DNA of 17,344 nucleotides from Bacillota bacterium (GCA_023460155.1 JAEWRF010000198.1:1-17344), one strand, 5' to 3'; shown: positions 1-7,739, counted from the first letter of the stretch. Numbers and translations: made by a program. The notes: a model not told the origin generated them from the letters alone.

Positions 1-846
1 GCGAGAATTCCTTTTTGCCCGCCTGAGGGCGACGCCGGCACGGGCATGGTGGCCACAAACTCCATAGCAATGCGCACAGGCAATGTCTCCGCAGGTACCT
101 CAATCTTTTCCATGGTGGTTTTGGAGCGGCCTCTGAAGAACCACTACCCCGAGATTGATATGGTCACAACACCGACGGGGATGCCGGTGGCAATGGTTCA
201 TTGCAACAACTGCACCAACGACATGAACACATGGGCGGAACTGTTGAACGAGTTCGCAGAGATGATGGGGATTCCCGCCGGACTGGATTCAATCTACCCG
301 AAATTCTACCGAAAAGCGCTGGAAGGCGACCCGGACTGCGGCGGATTGCTGCTTTACAACTATCTGGCCGGCGAACCGATCGCGGGCATCACGGAGGGGC
401 GTCCCATGCTGATCCGCTCCCCCGGCAGCCGTTTCACGCTGGCGAATTTCTGCCGGGTGAATCTTTACGCAACTTTGGTAACATTGAAAATCGGGATGGA
501 TCTGTTGTCCAATGAAAACGTGACGGTGGAGCGCCTTACGGGACACGGCGGATTGTTCCGCCACGCCGGTGCCGGAGCCAAATTCCTTTCCGCCGCGCTG
601 GATACCTCGGTATCCACTATGGAAACTGCCGCGGTGGGCGGGCCGTACGGCATGGCGCTGCTTGCAGCCTATGCCATGGAAAAAGACGGTGCTGAAAAAT
701 TGGAAGACTTCCTTTCCAATCGGGTCTACGCAGAAACAAAAGTTTCGACTACCCAGCCGGATCCGGTTGATGTAAAAGGATTCAAGACATTTTTGGAACA
801 TTATAAAGCGGGTCTTGACGCCGAAAAGGCGGCGGCAAAACTCTAA
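1..846 (+). CDS. FGGY-family sugar kinase, C-terminal part (probably the ribulokinase of the arabinose operon)
   Basis: The reading frame is open from the first base of the window, so the start codon and the N-terminal half lie upstream; 281 residues are visible. The visible part is the end of the first FGGY domain and the FGGY C-terminal ATPase domain. It carries a PPEGDAGTGMVATNS segment, a GNVSAGTS segment and a TGHGGLFRHAGAGAKF glycine-rich stretch typical of ATP binding in this superfamily. Proteins of this subtype are often labelled xylulokinase. Because araA follows after 21 bases and araD after that, phosphorylation of L-ribulose to L-ribulose-5-phosphate is the likeliest job (inference from context). 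It does not look like the E. coli AraB subtype, so I give no symbol. Xylulokinase or another pentulokinase remains possible. Confidence 0.88.
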   Translation, partial: ARIPFCPPEGDAGTGMVATNSIAMRTGNVSAGTSIFSMVVLERPLKNHYPEIDMVTTPTGMPVAMVHCNNCTNDMNTWAELLNEFAEMMGIPAGLDSIYPKFYRKALEGDPDCGGLLLYNYLAGEPIAGITEGRPMLIRSPGSRFTLANFCRVNLYATLVTLKIGMDLLSNENVTVERLTGHGGLFRHAGAGAKFLSAALDTSVSTMETAAVGGPYGMALLAAYAMEKDGAEKLEDFLSNRVYAETKVSTTQPDPVDVKGFKTFLEHYKAGLDAEKAAAKL

Positions 847-867
847 ATGAGAGGATCGAGGATCGAT

Positions 868-2340
868 ATGCTGAAAGATTATGAGTTCTGGTTTGTGGTT
901 GGCTCTCAGTCGCTCTATGGCTCCGGTGTGCTGGACACAGTTGCGGAGCGCGCCAAAAAAATGGCCGCTCAGCTCAGTGCCTCACCGGAGATTCCCTGCC
1001 AAGTAACCTATAAAGTGACGGTAAAAACCGAGGCAGAGTGCACACAGGTCATGAAAGAGGCCAACAACGACTCCCGCTGCGCCGGGGTAATCACCTGGTG
1101 CCATACGTTTTCCCCTTCCAAGATGTGGATTCACGGCCTTGGTCTTCTGCAGAAGCCATGGTGCCACTTTGCAACGCAGTATAACCGCCATATTCCCGAC
1201 AATGAAATCGACATGGACTATATGAACCTGAATCAGTCCGCCCACGGAGACCGGGAACACGGTTTCATCGGGGCGCGGATGCGTCTCGCCCGAAAAGTGA
1301 TCGCAGGCTACTGGGAGGATGCGTCCGTCCGTAAAGAGCTGGGCGACTGGATGCGCACTGCGGTTGGCGCGGCTTATTCCAGAGACTTGAGACTGATCCG
1401 CTTTGGTGACAACATGCGCGATGTGGCAGTCACGGAGGGCGATAAGGTAGAAGCTGAAATTAAGTTGGGCTGGCAGGTGGATTACTGGCCCGTAGGCCAT
1501 CTGGTCGAGGTTATGGACGCGGTCTCCGAACAGGAGATTGATGCCAAAATGGCGGAATACAAGGCCCGCTACGATTTTGCAACGGACGATCTGGATACCG
1601 TTCGCTATCAGGCGAAAGAAGAAATCGCGATCCGCAAAATCATGGAAAGGGAAGGCGCTTCCGGCTTTATCAATTCTTTCCAGGATCTTTACGGAATGAA
1701 GCAGCTTCCCGGGCTTGCCTCCCAGAATATTATGGCGGACGGCATGGGATACGGTGCTGAGGGCGACTGGAAAGCCTCCGGCATGACGGCGGTCGTTAAG
1801 GCAATGGGCGAAGGCCTGAACGGCGGGTCCGCCTTCATGGAAGATTACACCTATGATCTGGAGCCAGGCAAAGAACTCTCACTTGGCGCCCACATGCTGG
1901 AGGTCTGCCCCTCCGTGGCGGCGGACAAACCCCGCATTGAGGTTCATCCGCTTGGAATCGGAGACCGCGAGCCGCCCGCACGGCTGGTGTTTGAGGGCGC
2001 AGCAGGAAAAGGCATCGTCATTTCGTTAATCGATATGGGCGGCCGGATGCGGATGATCGTGCAGGATATTGAATGCGTAAAGCCCACGATGAAAATGAAG
2101 AACCTGCCGGTAGCACGCGTTATGTGGAAGCCCGCTCCCGATCTGCTGACCGGACTGAAATGCTGGATTTTGGCCGGCGGCGCTCACCACAGCATTCTGA
2201 CCACACAGGTCAGCGCCGAAATGATGGAAGATTGGGCCGAGATTATGGGAATTGAGTTTGTTCATATCACCGCGGATACCACGGTGGAAAGCATGAAACA
2301 GCAGCTTTTCCTGAACGACCTCGCATGGAAACTGAAGTAA
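868..2340 (+). CDS. araA: L-arabinose isomerase
   Basis: Cytoplasmic Mn-dependent isomerase that converts L-arabinose to L-ribulose, the first step of arabinose use. The 490-residue product has the family's usual length, and the opening MLKDYEFWFVVGSQSLYG matches the classical N-terminus of AraA. The expected metal and catalytic residues are present: Glu298 (AEGDW), Glu325 (FMEDY), His342 (GAHMLEV) and His440/441 (GGAHHS). An ATG at 847 overlaps the end of the kinase gene and would add seven residues. I prefer 868 because GAGGA sits five bases before it and the conserved protein begins there. It lies in one operon with the kinase (21 bases upstream) and araD (13 bases downstream). Confidence 0.97.
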   Translation: MLKDYEFWFVVGSQSLYGSGVLDTVAERAKKMAAQLSASPEIPCQVTYKVTVKTEAECTQVMKEANNDSRCAGVITWCHTFSPSKMWIHGLGLLQKPWCHFATQYNRHIPDNEIDMDYMNLNQSAHGDREHGFIGARMRLARKVIAGYWEDASVRKELGDWMRTAVGAAYSRDLRLIRFGDNMRDVAVTEGDKVEAEIKLGWQVDYWPVGHLVEVMDAVSEQEIDAKMAEYKARYDFATDDLDTVRYQAKEEIAIRKIMEREGASGFINSFQDLYGMKQLPGLASQNIMADGMGYGAEGDWKASGMTAVVKAMGEGLNGGSAFMEDYTYDLEPGKELSLGAHMLEVCPSVAADKPRIEVHPLGIGDREPPARLVFEGAAGKGIVISLIDMGGRMRMIVQDIECVKPTMKMKNLPVARVMWKPAPDLLTGLKCWILAGGAHHSILTTQVSAEMMEDWAEIMGIEFVHITADTTVESMKQQLFLNDLAWKLK

Positions 2341-2353
2341 GGAGGACGCAGGA

Positions 2354-3073
2354 TTGCTTGAGGAATTAAAAAAAGTCGTATGTGAAGCAAATCTTCTGCT
2401 GCCAAAGCACAACATGGTGACATTCACCTGGGGCAATGTATCCGGCATCGACCGGAAACAGGGCTTGGTAGTCATCAAGCCGTCGGGTGTGGATTATGAT
2501 ACCATGAAGCCCGAAGATATGGTAGTAGTGGATCTGGACGGCAACCGGGTAGAGGGAAAATATAAACCGTCCAGCGATACACCCACCCATCTTGTGCTCT
2601 ATAAAGCCTGGCCGTCTCTTGGAGGCGTCGTTCATACCCATTCCCGGTGGGCCACAAGTTTTGCTCAGGCAGGACGCGGAATCCCGGCTTTTGGAACAAC
2701 ACAGGGGGATTATTTCTACGGTGAGATTCCCTGTACCCGCAAAATGAGTCCCGAAGAAATCGGAGATCCGTACGATTCGGCCGAAAAAAGCCCCTACGAA
2801 CGGGAAACGGGCAACGTCATTCTTGAGACGTTCTCGCAGCTGCACATCGGTCCGGAAAAAATTCCGGGTGTTTTGGTGCACAGTCATGGCCCTTTTTCAT
2901 GGGGAACGGATCCGTTCGACGCGGTGCATAACGCAGTTGTTATGGAAGAAGTAGCGTTTATGGATTTTCATTCCCTGATGCTGGAGCCGCAGCTGCCCCC
3001 CATGCAGCAGGAACTGTTAAACAAGCATTATCTGCGTAAGCACGGTGCTACCGCCTACTACGGCCAGAAGTAA
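2354..3073 (+). CDS. araD: L-ribulose-5-phosphate 4-epimerase
   Basis: Class II aldolase-fold, Zn-dependent epimerase that makes D-xylulose-5-phosphate from L-ribulose-5-phosphate, feeding the pentose phosphate pathway. The start is TTG, set by a full GGAGG at 2341-2345 with an eight-base spacer. Conserved elements include PKHNMVTFTWGNVSG near the N-terminus, KPSGVDYD, SSDTPTH (Asp75), the Zn ligands His94 and His96 in VVHTHSRWAT, and His176/His178 in VLVHSHGPF. The C-terminus LLNKHYLRKHGATAYYGQ is nearly identical to the E. coli enzyme. At 239 residues it is slightly longer than E. coli AraD (231); the extra residues lie around 136-150 (IGDPYDSAEKSPYER). It is the last gene of the operon and is followed by a strong terminator. 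Confidence 0.97.
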   Translation: MLEELKKVVCEANLLLPKHNMVTFTWGNVSGIDRKQGLVVIKPSGVDYDTMKPEDMVVVDLDGNRVEGKYKPSSDTPTHLVLYKAWPSLGGVVHTHSRWATSFAQAGRGIPAFGTTQGDYFYGEIPCTRKMSPEEIGDPYDSAEKSPYERETGNVILETFSQLHIGPEKIPGVLVHSHGPFSWGTDPFDAVHNAVVMEEVAFMDFHSLMLEPQLPPMQQELLNKHYLRKHGATAYYGQK

Positions 3074-3116
3074 ATCAGCCGTCATTGTGATTTTAAGCTC
3101 CCTTACATTGTTATAG

Positions 3117-3162
3117 AAACAAAAGGATCCGACCTTTTCAAGAGTCGGATCCTTTTGTTTTT
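3117..3162. terminator. Strong intrinsic terminator between araD and the FlxA-like gene, usable on both strands
   Basis: A perfect 17-bp stem, AAACAAAAGGATCCGAC (3117-3133) with its complement at 3144-3160, has a 10-base loop and ends in a T-rich tract on the + strand. The A-rich left side gives a T tract on the - strand too, so it can serve both the arabinose operon and the converging FlxA-like gene. Confidence 0.93.
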
Positions 3163-3214
3163 GTACGGAGATTTGGTTTTCCACTCGGAGCCTGATCCGT
3201 TCAGTCAGAAACCA

Positions 3215-3589
3215 TCAAACAGTTTCATCAAGCTGGGCATTTTTCTTAAGTTCCGCCATTTCCCGATCCTTGGAAACTTTCGAATCCGTCGTGGAAGAAG
3301 TCTGCTGTGACAGACCCCGTGCCTGATTTGTCTGCTGCTGTTCCCGTTCCTGTTGCTCCAGCTGCTGGATTTGCTCCTGTATCTGGGTGATTCTCTGCTG
3401 AAGCTGAGTTTCCTGTTGCTGGGTCTGCTGGGAACTGCTGCCAGAGGAGGACTTCTGAAGGTTTTTCAGTTCCTGCTGCAGCTTCTTTTCCTGCTCCTCC
3501 AGCTCACTGATCTCCTGTGCCTCGCTGCCGACAGAAGATGAACTGTAGGAATAACCGTAGCTAGAGCCGGAAATTGCTGAGATAGACAT
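3215..3589 (-). CDS. FlxA-like coiled-coil protein
   Basis: A 124-residue soluble protein with no signal peptide. It begins MSISAISGSSYGYSYSSSS, a Ser/Tyr/Gly-rich head. A long Glu/Gln/Lys/Leu-rich coiled coil follows (roughly residues 22-95, with many Gln-rich heptads), then a polar tail. This architecture and the N-terminus are those of the FlxA-like family. E. coli FlxA is a sigma-28-dependent gene of unknown function. The start at 3589 is chosen because AAGAAG precedes it and the family begins with this MSI motif; the longer frame upstream runs through the promoter. A sigma-28-like promoter lies about 50 bases upstream, which supports a link to flagellar gene expression (inference). The molecular role is unknown. 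Confidence 0.8.
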   Translation of the reverse strand: MSISAISGSSYGYSYSSSSVGSEAQEISELEEQEKKLQQELKNLQKSSSGSSSQQTQQQETQLQQRITQIQEQIQQLEQQEREQQQTNQARGLSQQTSSTTDSKVSKDREMAELKKNAQLDETV

Positions 3590-3636
3590 TTCTATTCTTC
3601 TTTCCGCAATCCGCATAAATTTATTTCTAAAATTAT

Positions 3637-3663
3637 GTATCGGCAATTCTCACCGCAATATTA
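3637..3663 (-). promoter_or_regulatory. Sigma-28 (SigD/FliA)-type promoter for the FlxA-like gene
   Basis: On the reverse strand, TAAT (3663-3660), exactly 15 bases, then GCCGATAC (3644-3637). The sigma-28 consensus is TAAA-N15-GCCGATAA/T. The match is 3/4 in the -35 element and 7/8 in the -10 element with the canonical spacing. The predicted start site near 3630 leaves a leader of about 40 bases before the ATG at 3589. Confidence 0.75.
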
Positions 3664-3683
3664 TGTAAATTTCATGAAGATTT

Positions 3684-3706
3684 GCAAACTATTTAAAATA
3701 GTTTGC
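3684..3706. repeat. Perfect 23-base inverted repeat upstream of the FlxA-like gene
   Basis: GCAAACTATTT and AAATAGTTTGC flank a single central A. It lies 20 bases upstream of the sigma-28-like -35 element and about 94 bases before the predicted cdd -10. It is AT-rich and followed on the + strand by TTTCTTTT. It could be an operator for a dimeric regulator or a weak terminator hairpin; the sequence alone does not decide. Confidence 0.6.
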
Positions 3707-3777
3707 TTTCTTTTGCCCCGATCTTTCGTAACTGCCAGATGTAGGCGAAGCATGTTCGCCGTCCAAACAAAAGGCCA

Positions 3778-3805
3778 TTTATTTTTCGCGAAAAGGGTGT
3801 ATAAT
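3778..3805 (+). promoter_or_regulatory. Probable vegetative promoter of the cdd-pdp operon
   Basis: A perfect -10 hexamer TATAAT at 3800-3805, with TTTATT at 3778-3783 sixteen bases upstream as a poor -35. The position, about 80 bases before the cdd start with no other gene between, suits the operon promoter. The -35 assignment is weak. Confidence 0.5.
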
Positions 3806-3885
3806 GACGATGTTCAAACATCAAAAAATGCCCGTGTTTTAAAAACGAACACAAAATTCGGACATGAAAAATCGGAGGATGCTGA

Positions 3886-4305
3886 ATGGATGATATAAAA
3901 CGATTGGTGGAAGAGGCCGTAAAAGCCCGGGAATTCGCCTATGCGCCGTACTCCCGCTTTGCGGTTGGGGCGGCACTGCAAACGGTAAGCGGAAAGATTT
4001 ATACCGGCTGCAATATCGAGTCCGCTTCCTATTCCCCAAGTAACTGCGCAGAGCGAACCGCTTTTTTCAAGGCGGTAAGCGAAGGAGAGCGGAAATTTCT
4101 CCGGATTGCAATCGTGGGCGGAGCACAGGGGGAGCCGATCCATGAACTGTGCCCTCCCTGCGGCGTTTGCAGGCAGGTCATGATGGAGTTCTGCGACCCG
4201 AAAACGTTCCGGATTATTCTGGCATCCGGTGACGACGAATGCCGGAGCTTTACTTTGGAAGAGCTTCTTCCGCAGGGCTTCGGACCGGATAATCTGCACG
4301 AATAA
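3886..4305 (+). CDS. cdd: Cytidine deaminase
   Basis: Zn-dependent hydrolytic deaminase turning cytidine and deoxycytidine into uridine and deoxyuridine for pyrimidine salvage in the cytosol. At 139 residues it is the small, homotetrameric bacterial type. The motif CNIESASYSPSNCAERTA supplies Zn ligand Cys54 and the proton-shuttling Glu56; PPCGVCRQ supplies Cys92 and Cys95. The start is supported by GGAGG at 3874-3878 with a seven-base spacer. The next gene, 36 bases on, encodes the phosphorylase that consumes the uridine made here, so the two form a salvage operon. Confidence 0.97.
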   Translation: MDDIKRLVEEAVKAREFAYAPYSRFAVGAALQTVSGKIYTGCNIESASYSPSNCAERTAFFKAVSEGERKFLRIAIVGGAQGEPIHELCPPCGVCRQVMMEFCDPKTFRIILASGDDECRSFTLEELLPQGFGPDNLHE

Positions 4306-4341
4306 GGATCGGAGAAACCGCTATGGGGGAGGAATTCCAAG

Positions 4342-5679
4342 ATGCGGATGTATGATATCATCGAGAAGAAAAAGCTGGGTCAGCCCCTTCTGAAAGAAGA
4401 AATTGATTTTTTTGTCCGGGGCTATGTCGCGGGTGAAATTCCGGACTATCAGGCTTCCGCCCTGATGATGGCAATTTATTTTCAGGGAATGACGGAGCGG
4501 GAAACGGCCGATCTGACCTTATGCATGGCGGGCTCGGGCGAAACCGTTGACCTCTCCTCCATTCCGGGAATCAAAGTAGACAAGCACAGCACCGGCGGCG
4601 TGGGAGACAAGACCTCCTTGATTGTTTCCCCGATGGTGGCCGCCCTCGGCGTACACGTGGCTAAAATGAGCGGCCGCGGTCTGGGGCATACGGGCGGAAC
4701 CATCGACAAAATGGAATCGATTCCCGGCATGCAGACCTCCATCGGCAGAGAGCGTTTTTTGGAAATCGTGCGTGAGGTAGGGTTCAGTATCATCGGCCAG
4801 TCCGGCAACCTGGTTCCGGCCGATAAAAAGCTGTATGCGCTGAGGGACGTTACCGCAACGGTAGACAGCATTCCGCTGATCGCCTCCAGCATTATGAGCA
4901 AAAAAATAGCAGCCGGCTCCGACTGTATCCTGCTGGATGTAAAAACCGGGAGCGGCGCTTTTATGAAGACGCCGGAAGATTCCGTCAAACTCGCACGGGC
5001 AATGGTTGCAATCGGTGAAAACGCCGGCAGGAAAACCATCGCGCTGATTACGGATATGGATGAGCCTTTGGGCATGGCAATCGGGAATGCCATTGAAATA
5101 AAGGAAGTTTGCCAAACCTTGCACGAAAAGGGGCCGAACGACCTGACCGCCGTCTGCATTGAGCTTGCGGCCAATATGCTTTTTCTCGCCGGAAAAGGCG
5201 AACTTTCGGAGTGCCGCAGGGCTGCCCGGAGCAGTATTGCGGACGGCTCGGCCTTCCAAAAGCTAAAAGAAATGGTTGCTGCGCAGGGAGGCGACGTCTC
5301 CGTACTCGACGAACCGGATCGGTTTGAAAAAGCAAAGGTAAGCGCAGTGGTTAAAGCGAAAAAATCCGGGTATCTCTATTCCATGAATACGGAACAGTGC
5401 GGAATCGCTTCAATGGAATTAGGGGCCGGAAGAGAGAAAAAGGAAGGCCGGATTGATTTCAGCGCCGGCATTCTTCTGCATAAAAAGGTCGGAGATTTCG
5501 TCAATGCCGGCGAGCCGCTTGCAGCCCTTTATTCCTCCGCCGAGGGCTTATGCAAAACCGCCGAACACACGCTGCAGAACGCCGTTGAGATCCGGGAAGA
5601 AAAGCCGGAACGAAGGCCCCTGATTTACGCCCGGGTCACAAAAGAAGGCGTTCAAAGAGACTCCGGAGAAAACGGTTAG
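4342..5679 (+). CDS. pdp: Pyrimidine-nucleoside phosphorylase
   Basis: Cleaves uridine, deoxyuridine or thymidine with phosphate to the free base plus (deoxy)ribose-1-phosphate. It has 445 residues: N-terminal helical domain (about 1-65), central phosphate-binding domain (about 75-330) and C-terminal PYNP domain (about 345-415). KVDKHSTGGVGDKTS (78-92) is the phosphate loop, and SGRGLGHTGGTIDKME (110-125) fits the thymidine/pyrimidine phosphorylase signature. Arg168, Ser183 and Lys187 are the expected base-contacting residues. The start at 4342 has GGGGGAGG nine bases before it and gives the family's MRMYDII opening. The last 25 residues are charged and extend slightly past the usual end. It is closer to the broad-specificity Gram-positive Pdp than to DeoA, but substrate preference cannot be read with certainty. 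Confidence 0.95.
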   Translation: MRMYDIIEKKKLGQPLLKEEIDFFVRGYVAGEIPDYQASALMMAIYFQGMTERETADLTLCMAGSGETVDLSSIPGIKVDKHSTGGVGDKTSLIVSPMVAALGVHVAKMSGRGLGHTGGTIDKMESIPGMQTSIGRERFLEIVREVGFSIIGQSGNLVPADKKLYALRDVTATVDSIPLIASSIMSKKIAAGSDCILLDVKTGSGAFMKTPEDSVKLARAMVAIGENAGRKTIALITDMDEPLGMAIGNAIEIKEVCQTLHEKGPNDLTAVCIELAANMLFLAGKGELSECRRAARSSIADGSAFQKLKEMVAAQGGDVSVLDEPDRFEKAKVSAVVKAKKSGYLYSMNTEQCGIASMELGAGREKKEGRIDFSAGILLHKKVGDFVNAGEPLAALYSSAEGLCKTAEHTLQNAVEIREEKPERRPLIYARVTKEGVQRDSGENG

Positions 5680-5694
5680 CCGTTTCCTGAACCC

Positions 5695-6354
5695 TTACTC
5701 AGGTATATTCTCCAGAATCAGCTTTGCTATTTTTTCGCTGTGGACCACATAGCTCATATGATTTTCTCCCTTCAGCAGGGCAAGAGAACTGCTGCGAATG
5801 GCTCCCGCTATGTACCTGGTATGTTCTTCTTTAATAAGATCCCTGCTCCCTGCGAGGATCACGCAGGGAATTTCGATTCTGCTCAAGGCTTCCGTCGAAA
5901 TATCCGGCTCGCTGAGCATCAGTCCTATTTTGGGGTCCCGTGTGATCCGGTAAGCGATCCGGAACAGGCGGAACCATCCGTTTCGCAGTCCCTCCGGCTC
6001 CGTGTTGGCCCCGCTGACGATCAGTCTGGAAAGGAGTCCCGGATAGGTTGAGGCAACCAGCAGCCCGACAATGCCGCCGTCGCTGAACCCGTAAAGCACC
6101 GGTTTTTCCAGTTTCAACGCCTCGATAAAGCATTTTACGTCCTCCGCCATATCGGAGTAATGAAATTCAGTCACCGGATCGCTCTCCCCATGCCCGCGCG
6201 TATCGAGGGCATAAACGGTGAAACGCCGGCTGAGAATCGGAATCGCGCGGTCGAAGATCTGATGGGATTCGCCGTTCCCATGAAGCAAAATAAGAGGACT
6301 TCCTTCGCCGTATTTTTCGTAGAACAGATGAATGGAATTCACAAAAAGCTTCAC
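5695..6354 (-). CDS. Alpha/beta-fold hydrolase (small, cytoplasmic)
   Basis: A single-domain alpha/beta hydrolase of 219 residues if translation starts at the GTG at 6354 (VKLFVNSIHLFYEKYG), which is where the conserved fold begins; AAGAAG lies about ten bases before. A longer frame back to a TTG at 6429 would add 25 residues but is rich in Arg/Gly/Lys and unlike the family. The oxyanion motif LLHGNGES (residues 23-30), nucleophile Ser91 in GFSDGG, acid Asp172 (GSRDLI) and His199 (GENHMSY) form a complete triad. The substrate is not recognisable; a carboxylesterase or lactonase-like activity is possible. It converges on pdp with a 15-base gap. Confidence is high for the fold and low for function. 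Confidence 0.88.
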   Translation of the reverse strand: MKLFVNSIHLFYEKYGEGSPLILLHGNGESHQIFDRAIPILSRRFTVYALDTRGHGESDPVTEFHYSDMAEDVKCFIEALKLEKPVLYGFSDGGIVGLLVASTYPGLLSRLIVSGANTEPEGLRNGWFRLFRIAYRITRDPKIGLMLSEPDISTEALSRIEIPCVILAGSRDLIKEEHTRYIAGAIRSSSLALLKGENHMSYVVHSEKIAKLILENIPE

Positions 6355-6437
6355 TGTATACCAACTTCTTTTCCGGCGGATACCGCCCTGAATTTTCCTA
6401 ACTCTACCACCTTTCCCTGTTCTTTGCAAGCATTACA

Positions 6438-6480
6438 AAAGGGCGGTAAGGAGAACTCTTTCCGCTCCTGCCGCCCTTTC
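6438..6480. terminator. Intrinsic terminator after the 51-residue small gene
   Basis: Stem AAAGGGCGG (6438-6446) with CCGCCCTTT (6471-6479), extended inside by AGGAG/CTCCT (6449-6453 with 6465-6469). T-rich tracts follow on both strands. It separates the small gene from the downstream hydrolase on the reverse strand, so the hydrolase probably has its own promoter between 6354 and 6438. Confidence 0.85.
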
Positions 6481-6497
6481 TCTATTTCCGCCGACCG

Positions 6498-6653
6498 TCA
6501 CTGAACCGGTTTTTTATTCTCGCCGCTGTCCCGATCCTCCGGCGGATCCGTCTCTTCGTCGGGCTTCGCCTCCGGCCATGTGATTCCGGGCGTTCTGGGG
6601 ATGTTGATAAAGCCCGAAGGCGACGGGCGATCACCGCCCTTTTTATTGTTCAT
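6498..6653 (-). CDS. Small hypothetical protein, 51 residues
   Basis: Reads MNNKKGGDRPSPSGFINIPR, then a Pro/Glu/Asp-rich acidic half ending NKKPVQ. A near-perfect ribosome-binding site, AAAGGAGG (reverse complement of 6661-6668), stands seven bases before the ATG, and an intrinsic terminator begins 18 bases after the stop; together these argue for a real gene. There is no signal peptide, membrane segment or cysteine. The high Pro, Gly, Asp and Glu content suggests a disordered polypeptide. I do not recognise a family and assign no function. Confidence 0.7.
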   Translation of the reverse strand: MNNKKGGDRPSPSGFINIPRTPGITWPEAKPDEETDPPEDRDSGENKKPVQ

Positions 6654-6809
6654 GGAAACGCCTCCTTTCCACAGGTATCTTCCCCGAAAGCCGCTTCCTT
6701 ATGAAACCGGTGCTTCTCTCAAAGCAGTCCAACGGGTAAAATAACGCGCGGGAAGTATTAATTTTTCCCTTTGTGAATATCCTGTAGTAACAATGTGGAA
6801 GGTGATGCT

Positions 6810-7619
6810 ATGGGATATATCGCAGTCGAGCCGAATGTGTATGTAAACGTGACGGATCTGAATCCGACGGCGGCAAAAACAATTTTCTGGATTCACGGCT
6901 GGCCGGGAAACCACAACCTGTTCGAGTATCAGCTCAGCCGGTTCCCGGCAATGGGCTACCGCTGCGTCGCCATGGACTGCCGCGGGTTCGGCCTTTCGGA
7001 TAAGCCCTGGGGCGGATACGGTTACAACCGTCTGGCGGACGACGTACGAGCGGTCATCGACGCCATGCAGCTGAAAAATGTCACGCTGGCCGGTCACTCG
7101 ACGGGCGGAGCGATTGCCATCCGCTACATGGCGAGGCACGGCGGGTACGGAGTTTCCAAGCTGGCCCTTTTTGCCGCCGCGGCACCGAGCCTGATTCAAC
7201 GCTCCGACTTTCCCTACGGCCTGAACAAGCAGGCCGTGCTGGACATCATTCAGGGCACCAGCACGGACCGGCCGCAAATGCTGCGGAACTTCGGAAGCAC
7301 GATTTTCTACCACAAGGTGAGCGCGCCGCTCTCCGATTGGATCTTTCAGTTGGGTCTGGAAGCGGCAAACTGGTCCACGTCTGCCGTCGCGCAGACATGG
7401 ATTGATGAGGTTCTTTTTGACGATATGGCGAAAATTAATGTGCCGACCCTCATCCTGCACGGGCTGAACGACCGGGTTTGCCTCTTCCCCCTCGCGACCG
7501 CGCAAAACAAGGGAATCCGGGGCTCCAAGCTTGTTCCGTTCAATCAGTGCGGCCATTTCCTGTTTTACGATCAGATGGACCGGTTCAACAAGGAATTCGC
7601 GTCGTTCCTTCAAACATAA
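6810..7619 (+). CDS. Alpha/beta-fold hydrolase (esterase/chloroperoxidase-like)
   Basis: A 269-residue alpha/beta hydrolase without a signal peptide. The ATG at 6810 is preferred over the GTG at 6795 because GGAAGGTG precedes it at proper distance. Visible motifs are IHGWPGNHNLFEYQ (oxyanion region), DCRGFGLSDKP, nucleophile Ser97 in AGHSTGGAIAIRY, acid Asp221 in LHGLNDRV and His249 in CGHFLFYDQ, a full Ser-Asp-His triad. A cap region of about 80 residues lies between the nucleophile strand and the acid. The sequence style is that of Firmicute hydrolases annotated as arylesterase or non-haem chloroperoxidase-like; the real substrate is unknown. It belongs to a different subfamily from the reverse-strand hydrolase upstream and is closed by a strong terminator. 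Confidence 0.92.
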   Translation: MGYIAVEPNVYVNVTDLNPTAAKTIFWIHGWPGNHNLFEYQLSRFPAMGYRCVAMDCRGFGLSDKPWGGYGYNRLADDVRAVIDAMQLKNVTLAGHSTGGAIAIRYMARHGGYGVSKLALFAAAAPSLIQRSDFPYGLNKQAVLDIIQGTSTDRPQMLRNFGSTIFYHKVSAPLSDWIFQLGLEAANWSTSAVAQTWIDEVLFDDMAKINVPTLILHGLNDRVCLFPLATAQNKGIRGSKLVPFNQCGHFLFYDQMDRFNKEFASFLQT

Positions 7620-7630
7620 TTCCAGTAAGA

Positions 7631-7673
7631 ATCCACAGGATCCGGAGGACCTCCGTCCTGTGGATCCTTTTTT
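7631..7673 (+). terminator. Intrinsic terminator after the alpha/beta hydrolase
   Basis: Stem ATCCACAGGA (7631-7640) with TCCTGTGGAT (7656-7665), continued by CGGAGG/CCTCCG (7643-7648 with 7650-7655), then CCTTTTTTTATT. It begins 11 bases after the stop codon. Confidence 0.93.
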
Positions 7674-7730
7674 ATTCTGGCAAAACGCTTTCAGAATTCA
7701 AATATCCGTCACAACGTTTATTTGCGCCTG

Positions 7731-7739
7731 TGCTATAAT
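7731..7739 (+). promoter_or_regulatory. Extended -10 promoter of the ABC exporter operon
   Basis: TGCTATAAT: a perfect TATAAT (7734-7739) with the TGn extension. No good -35 is visible, as is common for extended -10 promoters. The predicted start near 7746 lies about 25 bases before the TTG start and just after the preceding terminator, leaving no room for an attenuator. Confidence 0.65.

Noticed and set aside
847..867. ATG at 847 as the araA start, directly after the kinase stop.
   Set aside because: The conserved AraA N-terminus begins at 868 and has GAGGA at the right distance; the seven extra residues (MRGSRID) are not family-like.
3635..3898. An 87-codon + strand frame across the flxA-cdd intergenic region.
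   Set aside because: It covers promoter elements, has no ribosome-binding site, overlaps the cdd start and lacks protein-like composition.
6355..6429. An N-terminal extension of the reverse-strand hydrolase to a TTG at 6429.
   Set aside because: The extra residues are Arg/Gly/Lys-rich and unlike the family, and the span is needed for a promoter after the terminator at 6438-6480.
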